Origin: Longimicrobium terrae
GTDB taxonomy: Bacteria; Gemmatimonadota; Gemmatimonadetes; Longimicrobiales; Longimicrobiaceae
Assembly: GCF_014202995.1 (NCBI RefSeq)
Contig: NZ_JACHIA010000004.1
Span: 186,001 to 250,000 of the forward strand
Direction: 5' to 3'
DNA length: 64,000 bases
This document shows positions 36,130-44,700 of the stretch, in pieces. Position numbers and translations under genes: made by a program. How positions within the stretch are numbered: position 1 is the first letter of the stretch; every line of letters begins with the position of its first letter. The notes below the pieces were generated by a model. The model had not been told where the DNA came from, did not search any database, and was given only the letters and a program-made list of their open reading frames with translations.

Positions 36130-37358
36130 GGCTCTTCGCGTGCACCCCCTCGCGCGGCGGGCGCGAGCGATTGGAGGATGCGAACGGGCTCCGTTGTCCG
36201 GCGGCCCTCCCGGTCCTGCCCCACCACCTCCGCCTGCACGCGGATACCCACCAGCGTATGGTAGCCGCGGGCGTAGCGGTAGCCCACCTGGGCCCCGCCC
36301 GGCACGCCGTGCGCCATCCGGTTGGGAGAGACGGCGAGGCCGGCGTGGTCGACGCCGTCGCCCGGGATCCACGCCGCGGAGCCCGCATGCGTCGCCTCCA
36401 CGCGGAACGAGGCGATCGGCCCCGCGACCCGCCGCGCGGCGGCCCAGCTGCCCCCCTGAAAGCCGCGCTGCGCCTGGAGAGCGAGCTCCGGCCCCTCGGG
36501 CGCGGCAAAGACGCGAAGCGCATCGACCGGGATCGCCCGCACGTCCGGCGCCCCGCCACCGGAGACACCCACCCATTCACGGGGGGCGGGGAAGCCCAGC
36601 GCCGCCGTGCGGTCCGACGTCTCGACGTCCACGAACCAGGCCCGCGCCTCCGTGGACCGGCAGACCGACCGCATCCGCGCGGCGACGGGCCGGGATCCCA
36701 AGGTCTCCGTGCACCGCGAGCCGTCCGGATAGTAGGACTCGGCGCAGGAGGGCGCGGAGGCGCGGACCGGGGTGTGCTTGCCGAGCAGGACCTCGACCAC
36801 GGTCCCGCCGGGCACCGCCTCCAGCGCACAGAACGTGGCGGGCGGGCAGTCCGCCCCGCAAGGGGCCGCGTACGGGGCCCCTGCGGCGCTCACCTCGAGG
36901 AGGCGGTAGCCGACCCGCGAGGAGCCCACGGCCAGGAGATCTCCGGGACGAAGCCGCGTTCCGGCCTCGCCCCGGAGCGCGATGCAGAGGGGTCTGGCGA
37001 CCGCGCAGGGCCGGCTCGCCACCGCGAGGGCTCCCCCGGACACCCGCAGCACCACCAGCGTGTCCGCGGCGTCCCCGCGCGCGGTTTCCGGGGTGCCGAC
37101 GCGAACCATGCCGAGGTTCGGGGCGGAGAACCCGCCGCTCGCGGCGCCGGCCAGCGCGCCGCCCACTACGGTCTCGATGTTCCGGCGCGTGCGCTCGGCG
37201 TCCGCGCGGCGCAGCTCCCGGCGGTGCACCGACGTCCCCACCTGGGCCAGGGTCCACGCCATGGCGCCCACCACGGAGGCCACGAGGAGGACCACCAGCA
37301 GCTCGATGATCGTAAATCCGGCGCGCGGGCCGCGCGCGGCGGCTCCCTCCGCGGGCAT
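36126..37358 (-). CDS. pilW: PilW-like minor prepilin
   Basis: It has 410 residues. A short leader ending in Gly, then FTIIELLVVLLVASVVGAM, gives a type III prepilin signal with Glu at +5, cleaved and methylated by prepilin peptidase. The long C-terminal domain with several cysteines (CGADCPPATFCAL) fits PilW-type minor pilins that prime pilus assembly. ATG 37358 shares one base with the pilV stop (TGATG). It lies in the leftward operon fimT-pilV-pilW-pilX. Assignment is by signal, size and order. Confidence 0.8.
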   Translation of the reverse strand: MPAEGAAARGPRAGFTIIELLVVLLVASVVGAMAWTLAQVGTSVHRRELRRADAERTRRNIETVVGGALAGAASGGFSAPNLGMVRVGTPETARGDAADTLVVLRVSGGALAVASRPCAVARPLCIALRGEAGTRLRPGDLLAVGSSRVGYRLLEVSAAGAPYAAPCGADCPPATFCALEAVPGGTVVEVLLGKHTPVRASAPSCAESYYPDGSRCTETLGSRPVAARMRSVCRSTEARAWFVDVETSDRTAALGFPAPREWVGVSGGGAPDVRAIPVDALRVFAAPEGPELALQAQRGFQGGSWAAARRVAGPIASFRVEATHAGSAAWIPGDGVDHAGLAVSPNRMAHGVPGGAQVGYRYARGYHTLVGIRVQAEVVGQDREGRRTTEPVRILQSLAPAARGGAREEP

Positions 37359-37846
37359 CACGGCGCCCCCACGGGGCTCCACGCACCCGCGGCCGGCAGA
37401 TCCCCCGCCTCCTCAACTACGCGGACCGCGCGCGTGCTCCACCCCGCGCCCCGCCGGTGCTCGACCGTCACGCGGACGCGCGCGCGGGCGCCCCCGCACG
37501 AAGCGGAGGGTCCTCCCGCGTCGTCCGGCGTGGCGGCGGCCCCGTCGCACACCGTCTCCCGGACCACGCTCACGCGGTACTCGCCTTCCGTGGCCGCGCG
37601 GCCATCCGCGGCCACGCGCGCCGGGGGCGCGGACGCGGGCACGTTGCGCAAGCCCGCGATCCGCGCGCGCTCCACTTCGCTCTCCGCGATCCGGCCCGCG
37701 ATGCCTGAGCTCCTCCGCCGCGCGTTCTGCTGCTGTGCCTGGTCGAGGAGCCCCATCAGCCCGGCCGCGGCGATCCCGAGGATCACGACCGCCACCATCA
37801 CCTCGACCAGCGTGAACCCCGGGCGCCGCTCAAGCCGCCCGCCCAT
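37358..37846 (-). CDS. pilV: PilV-like minor prepilin
   Basis: It has 162 residues. The leader MGGRLERRPG is followed by FTLVEVMVAVVILGIAAAGLMGLL, a textbook prepilin helix with Glu+5. The globular part is short, with two cysteines (ETVCDG, SASCGG) that could pair. ATG 37846 is chosen since it gives the usual basic leader. It lies 11 bases after the fimT/gspH stop, between that gene and pilW in the minor-pilin operon. Confidence 0.8.
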   Translation of the reverse strand: MGGRLERRPGFTLVEVMVAVVILGIAAAGLMGLLDQAQQQNARRRSSGIAGRIAESEVERARIAGLRNVPASAPPARVAADGRAATEGEYRVSVVRETVCDGAAATPDDAGGPSASCGGARARVRVTVEHRRGAGWSTRAVRVVEEAGDLPAAGAWSPVGAP

Positions 37847-37857
37847 GCCGGCGCCGC

Positions 37858-38475
37858 TCACCGGGCCACCGCCGTCCACGACCCCGTCCCGGCCGCCCAC
37901 GCCCAGACCTCCACGCTTCCGGCGGCGTCCAGCGTGACGGCCGCGACGCGGTGCGGCTCCCGGTCGGAGCGCAGCGTGTAGACCGCCCACGGGGCGGGCG
38001 GGCTGCATTCCCCGTCCGCCCCGCAGTACACCTGGGCTGGAAGCGGGCCCGCCGGCCGGCCCAGCGGATCCGTTCCGGCCTCCCCCGCGCCCCACCCCAT
38101 GCCGTCCGGCAGCGACTCCCACTCCTCCGAAGGCGTGCCCGTGACGGACAGGCTTCCCGCGTCCCCCACGCGCGCGGCGAAGCGGCCGTCCGGGAGCACC
38201 GCGATCAGCGCCTCGCCCTCGCGGGCGACCGCCTCGGCGCGCGCCCGCTCGATCTCCGCCGCGAGCCGCTGGGCGGCGCTCTCGACCGTATAGATCTCGG
38301 GCGCGCGCTGGAGGGCCATGTAGACGGTGGCCAGTGCCGCGAGCGCCGCCAGGACCACCAGGAGCTCGGCCGCGGAGAAGCCCGCATCGTTCCCGGCGGG
38401 GTGGCGCGGGGTATCAGGGGCCACCCGGCGCGGGTTCCGGCGCCCCGTTCTTCCCTCCGATCTCGCTCTCGTCAT
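37858..38475 (-). CDS. FimT/GspH-like minor prepilin
   Basis: It has 205 residues. The helix FSAAELLVVLAALAALATVYM follows Gly, giving a prepilin signal with Glu+5; the mature domain has the GspH-like pattern (AAQRLAAEIERARAEAVAREGEA then beta strands). The ATG at 38475 gives an unusually long Arg-rich leader of about 34 residues; a GTG within VAPDTPRHPAGNDAG would give a normal one. The 38475 ATG overlaps the ATG of the divergent pilMN gene in a single CATG. It is the first gene of the leftward operon. Confidence 0.75.
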   Translation of the reverse strand: MTRARSEGRTGRRNPRRVAPDTPRHPAGNDAGFSAAELLVVLAALAALATVYMALQRAPEIYTVESAAQRLAAEIERARAEAVAREGEALIAVLPDGRFAARVGDAGSLSVTGTPSEEWESLPDGMGWGAGEAGTDPLGRPAGPLPAQVYCGADGECSPPAPWAVYTLRSDREPHRVAAVTLDAAGSVEVWAWAAGTGSWTAVAR

Positions 38476-40225
38476 GTCTGGGTGGCTTTCGAATCTGGGC
38501 CGTTCCGCCCGTAGTGGGACCGGCCGATGGGTGGTGGGTGCCGACCTCGGCGTCCGACGGATCAAGCTCGCGGCGGTCGGGGGGCCGCCCGGCGCGGCCG
38601 AACTGGTGTGGGCGACCGATGTGCCGACGTCCGAGGGGGTCTTCGGGCCCGAGGGCCGGTTCGACGCCGTGGCCGCCGGGCGGGTGCTGGCCGGCCTTCT
38701 GGCGCGCGGACTCGCTTCCGCCGGGGCGCCGTCCGCGTGGGCGCTGCTGCTGCCCTCCGCCGCGCTCCGCGTCCGGCGGCTTCAGGCTCCTCCCGATCCG
38801 GCGTCCCTGGCGCGTGTGCTGGCGGAAGACTCGGAGCTCCGCGTTCCGGGCGTGCCGCCGGGAGGTCTTCACTACGCCGTCTGCGCGGTCGGTGATACCC
38901 CGGGCTCCGCGAGCGGGGACGGCCGCGGGAGCCTGGTCGCGGCGGCGGCGCGGCGAGACGCGATCCGGGCCTATGCCGCCGCGGCCCACGCCGCGGGGAT
39001 GCGGCCGCTCCGGCTCGCGGTGCCCGCCGCCGCGCTGGCCACCCTCCATGCGCGGCTCCATCCCGAGGAGCGCGACCAGCCCGTTCTGCTGCTGCACGTC
39101 GGCTCCGCGCGGAGCGAGCTGGTGGTGGTTCATGGGGGCGCTCCGCTCCTCGCCCTGTCGGTGGTCCAGGGCACGGACACGCTGGCGTCCGGCGGGAGGA
39201 GCGAGCCGGACAGGGCGGGCGGCGACGCCACGCTGGACGAATGGGTGGGGCGGCTGCGGGGTGCGCACCGCACGGCGGTGGGCGCGGCCGAGCGGCACCT
39301 CCGGCTGAGCATTGACGGGCTGCCGGTACGTGTGTCCGGCGGGGTCACGCGGCTGCCCGGCGTGATGGAATCCCTTGGGCGCGCGCTTCCGGGAGCCGTC
39401 GGGGTGCTGGATCCCGGCGAGGCGTTTCGCGGAGGCGGGGGTGGGGACGCGCTCGGACCGGGGCTGGTCCTGGCGCTCGGCGCGGCGCTGGAGGCGAGCG
39501 CGGCGTCGCCCGGATCTTCCCCGTCCCGTGACGACGCACGGAGGCCCGTGCTCCTGGACCTGTCGGTCCCGGAACCCGGGGCGGCGCGCGTGGCGATCCG
39601 CGACCGCGTCGTGCTCCTCGCGCGGGACCGCGCCGTCTGGGCGGGGCTCGTGGCGGCGCTCGCCCTCGGGGCGGGGGTTCCGGCGGAGCTGGAGCGCCGG
39701 GTGCGCCGGGGAGAGGAGGGCCTGGCGGAGGCGCGCCAGGCGTTCGGCCGGGAGGCGGCGCGGGTGGCGTCGGACAGCGCGCGGGTCTCAGCGCTCCGGG
39801 CGGACAGCGCGCGGCTGGCGGGTACGCTCGGCACGCTCGCGTCCCTGGAGGCGGACCGGTACGGATGGCCGCGCCTGATGCACACGGCGGCCGAAGCGCT
39901 CCCCGAGCACGGGTGGCTGGAAGGCGTGGAGCTGGAGGCGGGGACGCCGGGCGCCCCGCTCCAGTTCCGGGTGCAGGGGGTCCTGCCGGCGCAGGACGAC
40001 GTCAGCCGGTACGTGCGCGCGCTGGGCCGCGTGGAGGGGTTCGGCGACGTCCGGCCCGGCGACTCCGAGAGCCTGGCGGCGGGCCCGGTTCCGCTGGTCG
40101 GCTTCCGCGTGGCCGGCCATCATGCCGCCGCATCCGGCACCCCCGACCAGCCCCGGCCGGGAGGTCCGGGGTATCAGTCCAGCGAAAGCACTCCCTCTCC
40201 GACGCTCCGGCCCAGCCCGCCATGA
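38474..40225 (+). CDS. PilM-PilN fusion, type IV pilus inner-membrane assembly protein
   Basis: It has 583 residues. Residues 1-360 are PilM-like (actin/FtsA fold; VVGADLGVRRIKLAAVGG at the start, LLLHVGSARSELVVVHGG for the second phosphate loop). They are followed by a PilN-like part: a short cytoplasmic stretch, a helix near 390-405 (VWAGLVAALALGAGV), a coiled coil, and a C-terminal ferredoxin-like domain (HGWLEGVELEAG to PLVGFRV). In most bacteria PilM and PilN are separate proteins that bind each other through the PilN N-terminus, so fusion here hard-wires that contact. The stop overlaps the pilO start (ATGA). The 3' end has a decayed inverted copy at 7.1 kb. Confidence 0.82.
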   Translation: MSGWLSNLGRSARSGTGRWVVGADLGVRRIKLAAVGGPPGAAELVWATDVPTSEGVFGPEGRFDAVAAGRVLAGLLARGLASAGAPSAWALLLPSAALRVRRLQAPPDPASLARVLAEDSELRVPGVPPGGLHYAVCAVGDTPGSASGDGRGSLVAAAARRDAIRAYAAAAHAAGMRPLRLAVPAAALATLHARLHPEERDQPVLLLHVGSARSELVVVHGGAPLLALSVVQGTDTLASGGRSEPDRAGGDATLDEWVGRLRGAHRTAVGAAERHLRLSIDGLPVRVSGGVTRLPGVMESLGRALPGAVGVLDPGEAFRGGGGGDALGPGLVLALGAALEASAASPGSSPSRDDARRPVLLDLSVPEPGAARVAIRDRVVLLARDRAVWAGLVAALALGAGVPAELERRVRRGEEGLAEARQAFGREAARVASDSARVSALRADSARLAGTLGTLASLEADRYGWPRLMHTAAEALPEHGWLEGVELEAGTPGAPLQFRVQGVLPAQDDVSRYVRALGRVEGFGDVRPGDSESLAAGPVPLVGFRVAGHHAAASGTPDQPRPGGPGYQSSESTPSPTLRPSPP

Positions 40226-40932
40226 CCCGTCCCGCATCCCTCGCTCCCCGCATCCGGACGGTGCTCCTGCTCGTCGTCCTCGGGGCGGCCGCGGGCGCGG
40301 CCCGGTGGGCCGTCCAGCTGCGCCCCCGCGCGGAGTCCCTGGGCGTGGGCCGGGCCGCTCTGGACGCCGACCGCCGCCGGCTGGCGGACACGCGCGCGGA
40401 GCTGCTCCGGCGAGGCCCGGAGGGGATCGCCGCGAAGAACCGCGTGCTCCGGAGCGAGGTCGAGCGCAGAGAGGCGCTGGCGCCGGCGGGAAGCGGCGAC
40501 GCGGCGGCCCTGGAGGTCAGGGAGCGCTTCGCCCGGCTCGCCGCCCGGTACGGGGTGCATGCGCCTAGCTTCGAGGCCGTGCCCGCCCAGCGGCTTGGGG
40601 AGCTGGAGATCGGCGGGGTGCGGATCCGCGCCGCGGGGGGATACCACGCGCTGGGTACGTGGATCACCGAGGGGCTTTCCGACGGCCGCCTGCTGGACGT
40701 GGGCCAGGCTCGCCTGGCCGCGGTTCCCGACTCGCTGACGGCCACCCTCCGGGCGGCGGGCGCGGCCGCGGGGGGATCGCCACCCGCCGCGCCGGGCGCC
40801 GGCGCGCCGCCCGCGCCGGGCGTGCCCCCGCTGCCGGGAGCCCAGCCGCTGGACGCGGTCGTCGAGTTCGTGGTGCGGTGGTACGCGCTGCAGGCGCCCG
40901 GTGCGGGCGCCTCCTCCCTGGAGGCCCGGTGA
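40222..40932 (+). CDS. pilO: PilO-like pilus alignment protein
   Basis: It has 236 residues. An N-terminal membrane helix (VLLLVVLGAAAGAARWAV) is followed by a coiled coil (about 45-90) and a small C-terminal domain with a Pro/Ala/Gly-rich insertion (about 185-210). This matches PilO, which pairs with PilN in the periplasm to link the motor to the secretin. ATG 40222 overlaps the pilMN stop, and its stop overlaps the pilP GTG. Identity rests on order and topology more than on sequence motifs. Confidence 0.75.
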   Translation: MTRPASLAPRIRTVLLLVVLGAAAGAARWAVQLRPRAESLGVGRAALDADRRRLADTRAELLRRGPEGIAAKNRVLRSEVERREALAPAGSGDAAALEVRERFARLAARYGVHAPSFEAVPAQRLGELEIGGVRIRAAGGYHALGTWITEGLSDGRLLDVGQARLAAVPDSLTATLRAAGAAAGGSPPAAPGAGAPPAPGVPPLPGAQPLDAVVEFVVRWYALQAPGAGASSLEAR

Positions 40933-41327
40933 TCCGCCGGTGGGCCGTCGTGGCGATCGTCGCCGCGGCGCTCCCGGCCGCGGCGGGGGCGCAAGAACGC
41001 TGGAGCTATCCGCGGAGCGAGGCGAGAGCGAACCCGCTCGCGCCCCCGGCCGCCCTCTACGGAGGCCGTCTCGCGCCGCCGCTTTCCGTGACGGCGGTGA
41101 TGGGCGCCCGGGGCGCGCCGCTCCACGCGGTGGTCCGGCTGGGGGAGCCGCTCGAGGAGCGCCGGGTGGTGCGCGCCGGGACGCGGATCGGCCCCTACGT
41201 CGTGGACCGGGTGCAGATCGACGGGCTCTGGGTGCGGCTGTACGTGCTGGGAAGCCCGCGGCGGATGTGGATCCCCCGGGCGGGGCTGCGGAGCGCCGCG
41301 GCCGGAACCTCTGACCGGATTCGCTGA
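40929..41327 (+). CDS. pilP: PilP-like short periplasmic protein
   Basis: It has 132 residues from GTG 40929 (GTGA overlap with pilO). A signal peptide (VVAIVAAALPAAAGAQ) precedes a small beta domain (VTAVMGARGAPLHAVVRLGEPL, GPYVVDRVQIDGLWVRLYV), the pattern of the PilP homology-region domain that contacts the secretin. No lipobox cysteine is seen, unlike many PilP proteins. Its stop overlaps the pilQ ATG by one base. Assigned by position between pilO and pilQ and by fold pattern. Confidence 0.7.
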   Translation: MIRRWAVVAIVAAALPAAAGAQERWSYPRSEARANPLAPPAALYGGRLAPPLSVTAVMGARGAPLHAVVRLGEPLEERRVVRAGTRIGPYVVDRVQIDGLWVRLYVLGSPRRMWIPRAGLRSAAAGTSDRIR

Positions 41328-43048
41328 TGCGCCTCCCCTTCCGCCCCGGCGGGCTCCTGCTCCTCGCGACGGCCGCCTGCGCGGGCGGCTCCAGAGCGGC
41401 CGGGGGCGACCTGCTCACCGTGCCCGAGCTCCGGGCCCGCAGGCAGGCCGCCGCGCCCGCCGACTCGGCGCCGCGTCCCCACGCCGCCACCCCGCCCGTC
41501 GCCACCGCGCCGGCGCCCCGTCCGGAGCCCGCGCGCCCGGCAGCGCCCGCCGACGTGCAGGCGCCCGACGCGCCGCCGGTCGCACCGGTGCCCGTCGCGC
41601 CTCCCGCCCCGGCCGCGCCTCCCCCCCCGGCGCCGCGTCCCGGAGGGCGGGGCGCCCCGGCCCGGTGGCCGGCGCCCCGGTGGATCCGGGTGGCGGACCC
41701 GAACCCGCCGGTGATCCCGTTCATCCTCTACGAGGACCCGATCGTGGACGTGATGCGCGGCCTGTCGGAGAGCGTCGACGTGAACATCGTGCTGGACCAG
41801 GACAGCGCCGTCCGGGCCACCCGGCTGACCGCGGAGGTCCACGATCTCCCGTGGCCGCTCGCGCTGGAGGCGGTGCTGGAAGCCCATCGGCTTCGCCCCG
41901 TCCAGCTGGCGAGCGGCGTGATCAAGATCGTCACCGAGCAGTCGGCGCGGGACGACCAGGTGGTGGAGGAGGTCGGGCTCCGGTTCCTGATCGCGCGGGA
42001 CGTCCGCACCGCGCTGGAGGGCATCCTCCGCGCGGGCGCAGACAGCGCCACGGCGCGCGTGGAGTTCGTCGGGGACCCCGAGACCACCCGGCGCCTCGTG
42101 GTGTGGGGAAGCCCCGAGAAGATCTCCCAGGTCCGCAGCCTGATCGCCCGCCTGGACCGCCGGCCGCCCACCATCTCCGTCGAGACCCGCATCGTGAACG
42201 TCGACCGCACCCGCATGCGCCGCGTCGGGATCATGTACGCGCTCGGCCGCTCCGCCCAGGACTCCTCTGGCACCCGCACCCCGGTGATGGACGTGCGCTC
42301 CACGACGCCGGGCGGGCTGCAGAGCTCGGGCGGGCCTGCGGTGCAGCTGGTGTCCTCACTCGGCGGGCTGGGCCGCGTGGACGTCAACGTCTTCATCGAC
42401 GCGGTGCTCGGCGCCGGGTTCGCGGAGACCCAGACGACGCCGTTCCTGGCGACGACCAGCGAGGTGCCGGCCGAGGTGCGGATCGGCGACGCGATCGTGC
42501 TTCCCAACAACCAGCCGATCCTGGCGGGCGGCGGCTACGTCCTCCCGGGGGGAGGGGCCCAGCCGGGCACCGGCCAGGAGGGCGGAGGCTCCCAGCCCCT
42601 TCCCGGCGGATACGGCGACGGACGCGGGGGACTGCAGCCCGCCACGGGCATCCAGCCGGACTACGGGACGCAGGTGGGCGGATTCACGCGGTTCCTGACC
42701 GGGACGACGCTCCGGGTCACCCCCTACGCGCTGGGCGATGGACTGATCCGCGTGCGGATCGAGCTGCAGCGGGACGGCGGCCAGCTGTCGCCCGACGGGC
42801 GGTCGATCAGCGGCGGCAACCAGACGGCGACCACCGACGTGATCGTCGCGGACGGGTCTCCGATCGTGATCGCCGGCCTCACTGTCCAGGCCCGGAGCCG
42901 GGCGAAGAGCGGGATTCCGCTCCTGTCGGACCTGCCGCTGGTGGGAGGCCTGTTCGGGATGGACGAGGACGCGGACCACTACCAGGACCTGATCATCATC
43001 CTGACGCCACGGATCGAAAGCGATGAACTGGCTGCCTCGCACGACTGA
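41327..43048 (+). CDS. pilQ: PilQ/GspD-type secretin
   Basis: Forms the outer-membrane pore for the pilus. It has 573 residues. The lipoprotein-type signal (LLLLATAAC) is followed by a Pro/Ala-rich tether of about 80 residues, then N-domains (about 115-270) and the secretin domain (about 280-565). The signature GIPLLSDLPLVGGLFG occurs near the end, followed by LIIILTPRI. A Gly-rich loop (about 400-445) interrupts the secretin domain. It overlaps pilP and the downstream lipoprotein gene, so the cluster pilMN-O-P-Q is one operon. Confidence 0.9.
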   Translation: MRLPFRPGGLLLLATAACAGGSRAAGGDLLTVPELRARRQAAAPADSAPRPHAATPPVATAPAPRPEPARPAAPADVQAPDAPPVAPVPVAPPAPAAPPPPAPRPGGRGAPARWPAPRWIRVADPNPPVIPFILYEDPIVDVMRGLSESVDVNIVLDQDSAVRATRLTAEVHDLPWPLALEAVLEAHRLRPVQLASGVIKIVTEQSARDDQVVEEVGLRFLIARDVRTALEGILRAGADSATARVEFVGDPETTRRLVVWGSPEKISQVRSLIARLDRRPPTISVETRIVNVDRTRMRRVGIMYALGRSAQDSSGTRTPVMDVRSTTPGGLQSSGGPAVQLVSSLGGLGRVDVNVFIDAVLGAGFAETQTTPFLATTSEVPAEVRIGDAIVLPNNQPILAGGGYVLPGGGAQPGTGQEGGGSQPLPGGYGDGRGGLQPATGIQPDYGTQVGGFTRFLTGTTLRVTPYALGDGLIRVRIELQRDGGQLSPDGRSISGGNQTATTDVIVADGSPIVIAGLTVQARSRAKSGIPLLSDLPLVGGLFGMDEDADHYQDLIIILTPRIESDELAASHD

Positions 43049-44657
43049 ACGCGCGCTCCTCGCCCTGGCGCTCGCCGGCGCCGCGGGCTGCATCGACCAG
43101 GGCGCGCTGTTCGGCCCCGACCCGGAAACTCATGACGGCGCGCCTCGCGTCCGGCTGCCCGCCGCCCGCTACACGCTCTTCGAGGGGGACCGCGTTGCCC
43201 TGCGGCTGGAGGCGCTGGAAGGGGACGCGCGCGCGGAGCTGCTGGTGCTGGACGCGGCCCGCGAGGTCGTCTGGCGCTCCGGCGCCGTTCAGGCGGCGGA
43301 CACGGTGGTGGAGGTGCCGGTGGGTGCGCTCCCGCCGAGGCTGCTGGCCGACACCACTTTGTCGCTCACCGCCGCGGTGGATGCCGGCGGCACGCGGGTG
43401 TGGGCGACCGATGACACGGCGGCGGTGCTTTCGCGCGAGCGCGCCGCGCTCCGCCCCGTGCGCTTCCACGCGGGCCGCGTCGTCGCCCTGGACGCCGACC
43501 GCCCGCGGAGCTTCGCGCTCGACCCGATCGGGGGCAGGCTCTACTTCGCCGCCCCGGGCCGCGCGGTGATCGGCGTCGTGGATCTCGCGAGCGGACGGGA
43601 GGAGGACGGGACGGCGGTTCCGTCCGGACCGGTCGCGCTCCGCTTCCACTACGGCCGGCTCGGGGCGCTGATCTCGGGAGGGACCGAGCTCGCGGTGTTC
43701 CGGGCGGCTCCCGCGCTCACGCTCGCCCACCGGGTGCTGCTTCCGACGCTGGTGCTGGACATCCAGACGCCGCGGCCCGCCGCGGAGGGCGACACGCCGG
43801 CCCAGGTGGACACGCTCCGGGCTACGGTCCGCCCCTACGCGGCCGGCCTCGCGTGGGGGTGCCCGGACGGGGAATGCGAAAGCCCGCTGGCGTTCGCGTC
43901 CAGCGGACTCGCCGGCACCGACCCCGCCGCGGCGGGTGCGGTCCTGCGCCGCGTTCCGCTCGCGGCCACACCGGCCGCCCCGCTGGTCATCCCCGTGTTC
44001 CAGCCCGGCTGGGCGGCGGAGGACACCGCCCCTTCGCGGGTGTGGATCTTCGCGGCCGCCTCATCCGGCGGCGACTCGCTCGTTCATCTCACCGAGGACG
44101 GGCTCGGCTGCGCTACGACGGTGCTCGGCCACGGCGTCTTCGATCTGTCGCCGGCGCGGCCGGGCGTCCTGTACGCCGCGTCCGCCGACGAGTCCGCCTG
44201 CGGCGACGGAACGCGGCTGACCCGGGTCGACGACGCCGCATCCGCCCGCCCCCGGCTGAGCGCGCTCGCGCGCCGCAACCAGCTGGGCGAAGACCGGATC
44301 GGGCGCGTGCTGGAACTGCGCGTCTCTCCCGACGGTGCCCTGGTCCTCGTGCGTACCGCGGACGCCGTGCAGGTGCTGGACGCGGATCTCCGGCTCCGCG
44401 GGACGGTGGAGGTGCCGGGTGCGAGCGCCATCGCCTGGGTGGAGGGCCCGGAACCCGGATCGGACCACTTCGCAGTGGCCTCCGATCGCGGCGTGGTTCT
44501 CTACGACACCGCCCGCAGGCGGGAAGCCGCGCGGTTTCCGCTCGGCTCCACGGGAGAGGGATTGCTCGTCGTCTGGCGCACGGGTGGAGAGCTGGTCGCC
44601 GCGGCCGCGCCCCGGGACCGCGACGGCCTGGTGAGCGCACGGATCCCCGCACCCTGA
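43023..44657 (+). CDS. Hypothetical lipoprotein, beta-propeller-like, in pilus operon
   Basis: It has 544 residues. The signal LLALALAGAAGC is a clear lipobox. The mature protein is rich in short beta repeats of the DPxGGRLYFAAPGRAVIGVVDL type and SPDGALVLVRTADAVQVLDA, which suggests a six- to eight-bladed propeller. ATG 43023 lies 26 bases inside pilQ. There is no catalytic motif. Its fixed place after the secretin suggests a pilus-associated outer-membrane lipoprotein, perhaps a secretin pilotin or adhesin scaffold (inference). Confidence 0.65.
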   Translation: MNWLPRTTERALLALALAGAAGCIDQGALFGPDPETHDGAPRVRLPAARYTLFEGDRVALRLEALEGDARAELLVLDAAREVVWRSGAVQAADTVVEVPVGALPPRLLADTTLSLTAAVDAGGTRVWATDDTAAVLSRERAALRPVRFHAGRVVALDADRPRSFALDPIGGRLYFAAPGRAVIGVVDLASGREEDGTAVPSGPVALRFHYGRLGALISGGTELAVFRAAPALTLAHRVLLPTLVLDIQTPRPAAEGDTPAQVDTLRATVRPYAAGLAWGCPDGECESPLAFASSGLAGTDPAAAGAVLRRVPLAATPAAPLVIPVFQPGWAAEDTAPSRVWIFAAASSGGDSLVHLTEDGLGCATTVLGHGVFDLSPARPGVLYAASADESACGDGTRLTRVDDAASARPRLSALARRNQLGEDRIGRVLELRVSPDGALVLVRTADAVQVLDADLRLRGTVEVPGASAIAWVEGPEPGSDHFAVASDRGVVLYDTARRREAARFPLGSTGEGLLVVWRTGGELVAAAAPRDRDGLVSARIPAP

Positions 44658-44676
44658 ACCCTGAGGAGGTCGCACC

Positions 44677-44700
44677 ATGACGAGGCGGAGGCCCGGATGA
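44677..44700 (+). CDS. Seven-codon leader cistron (MTRRRPG)
   Basis: ATG 44677 is preceded by GAGGAGGT at ideal spacing, the best ribosome-binding site in the operon. It encodes only MTRRRPG before TGA, which overlaps the ATG of the next gene (ATGA). It probably delivers ribosomes to the downstream gene by termination-reinitiation, with several Arg codons possibly setting the rate. Detected by eye; expression is inferred. Confidence 0.5.
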   Translation: MTRRRPG

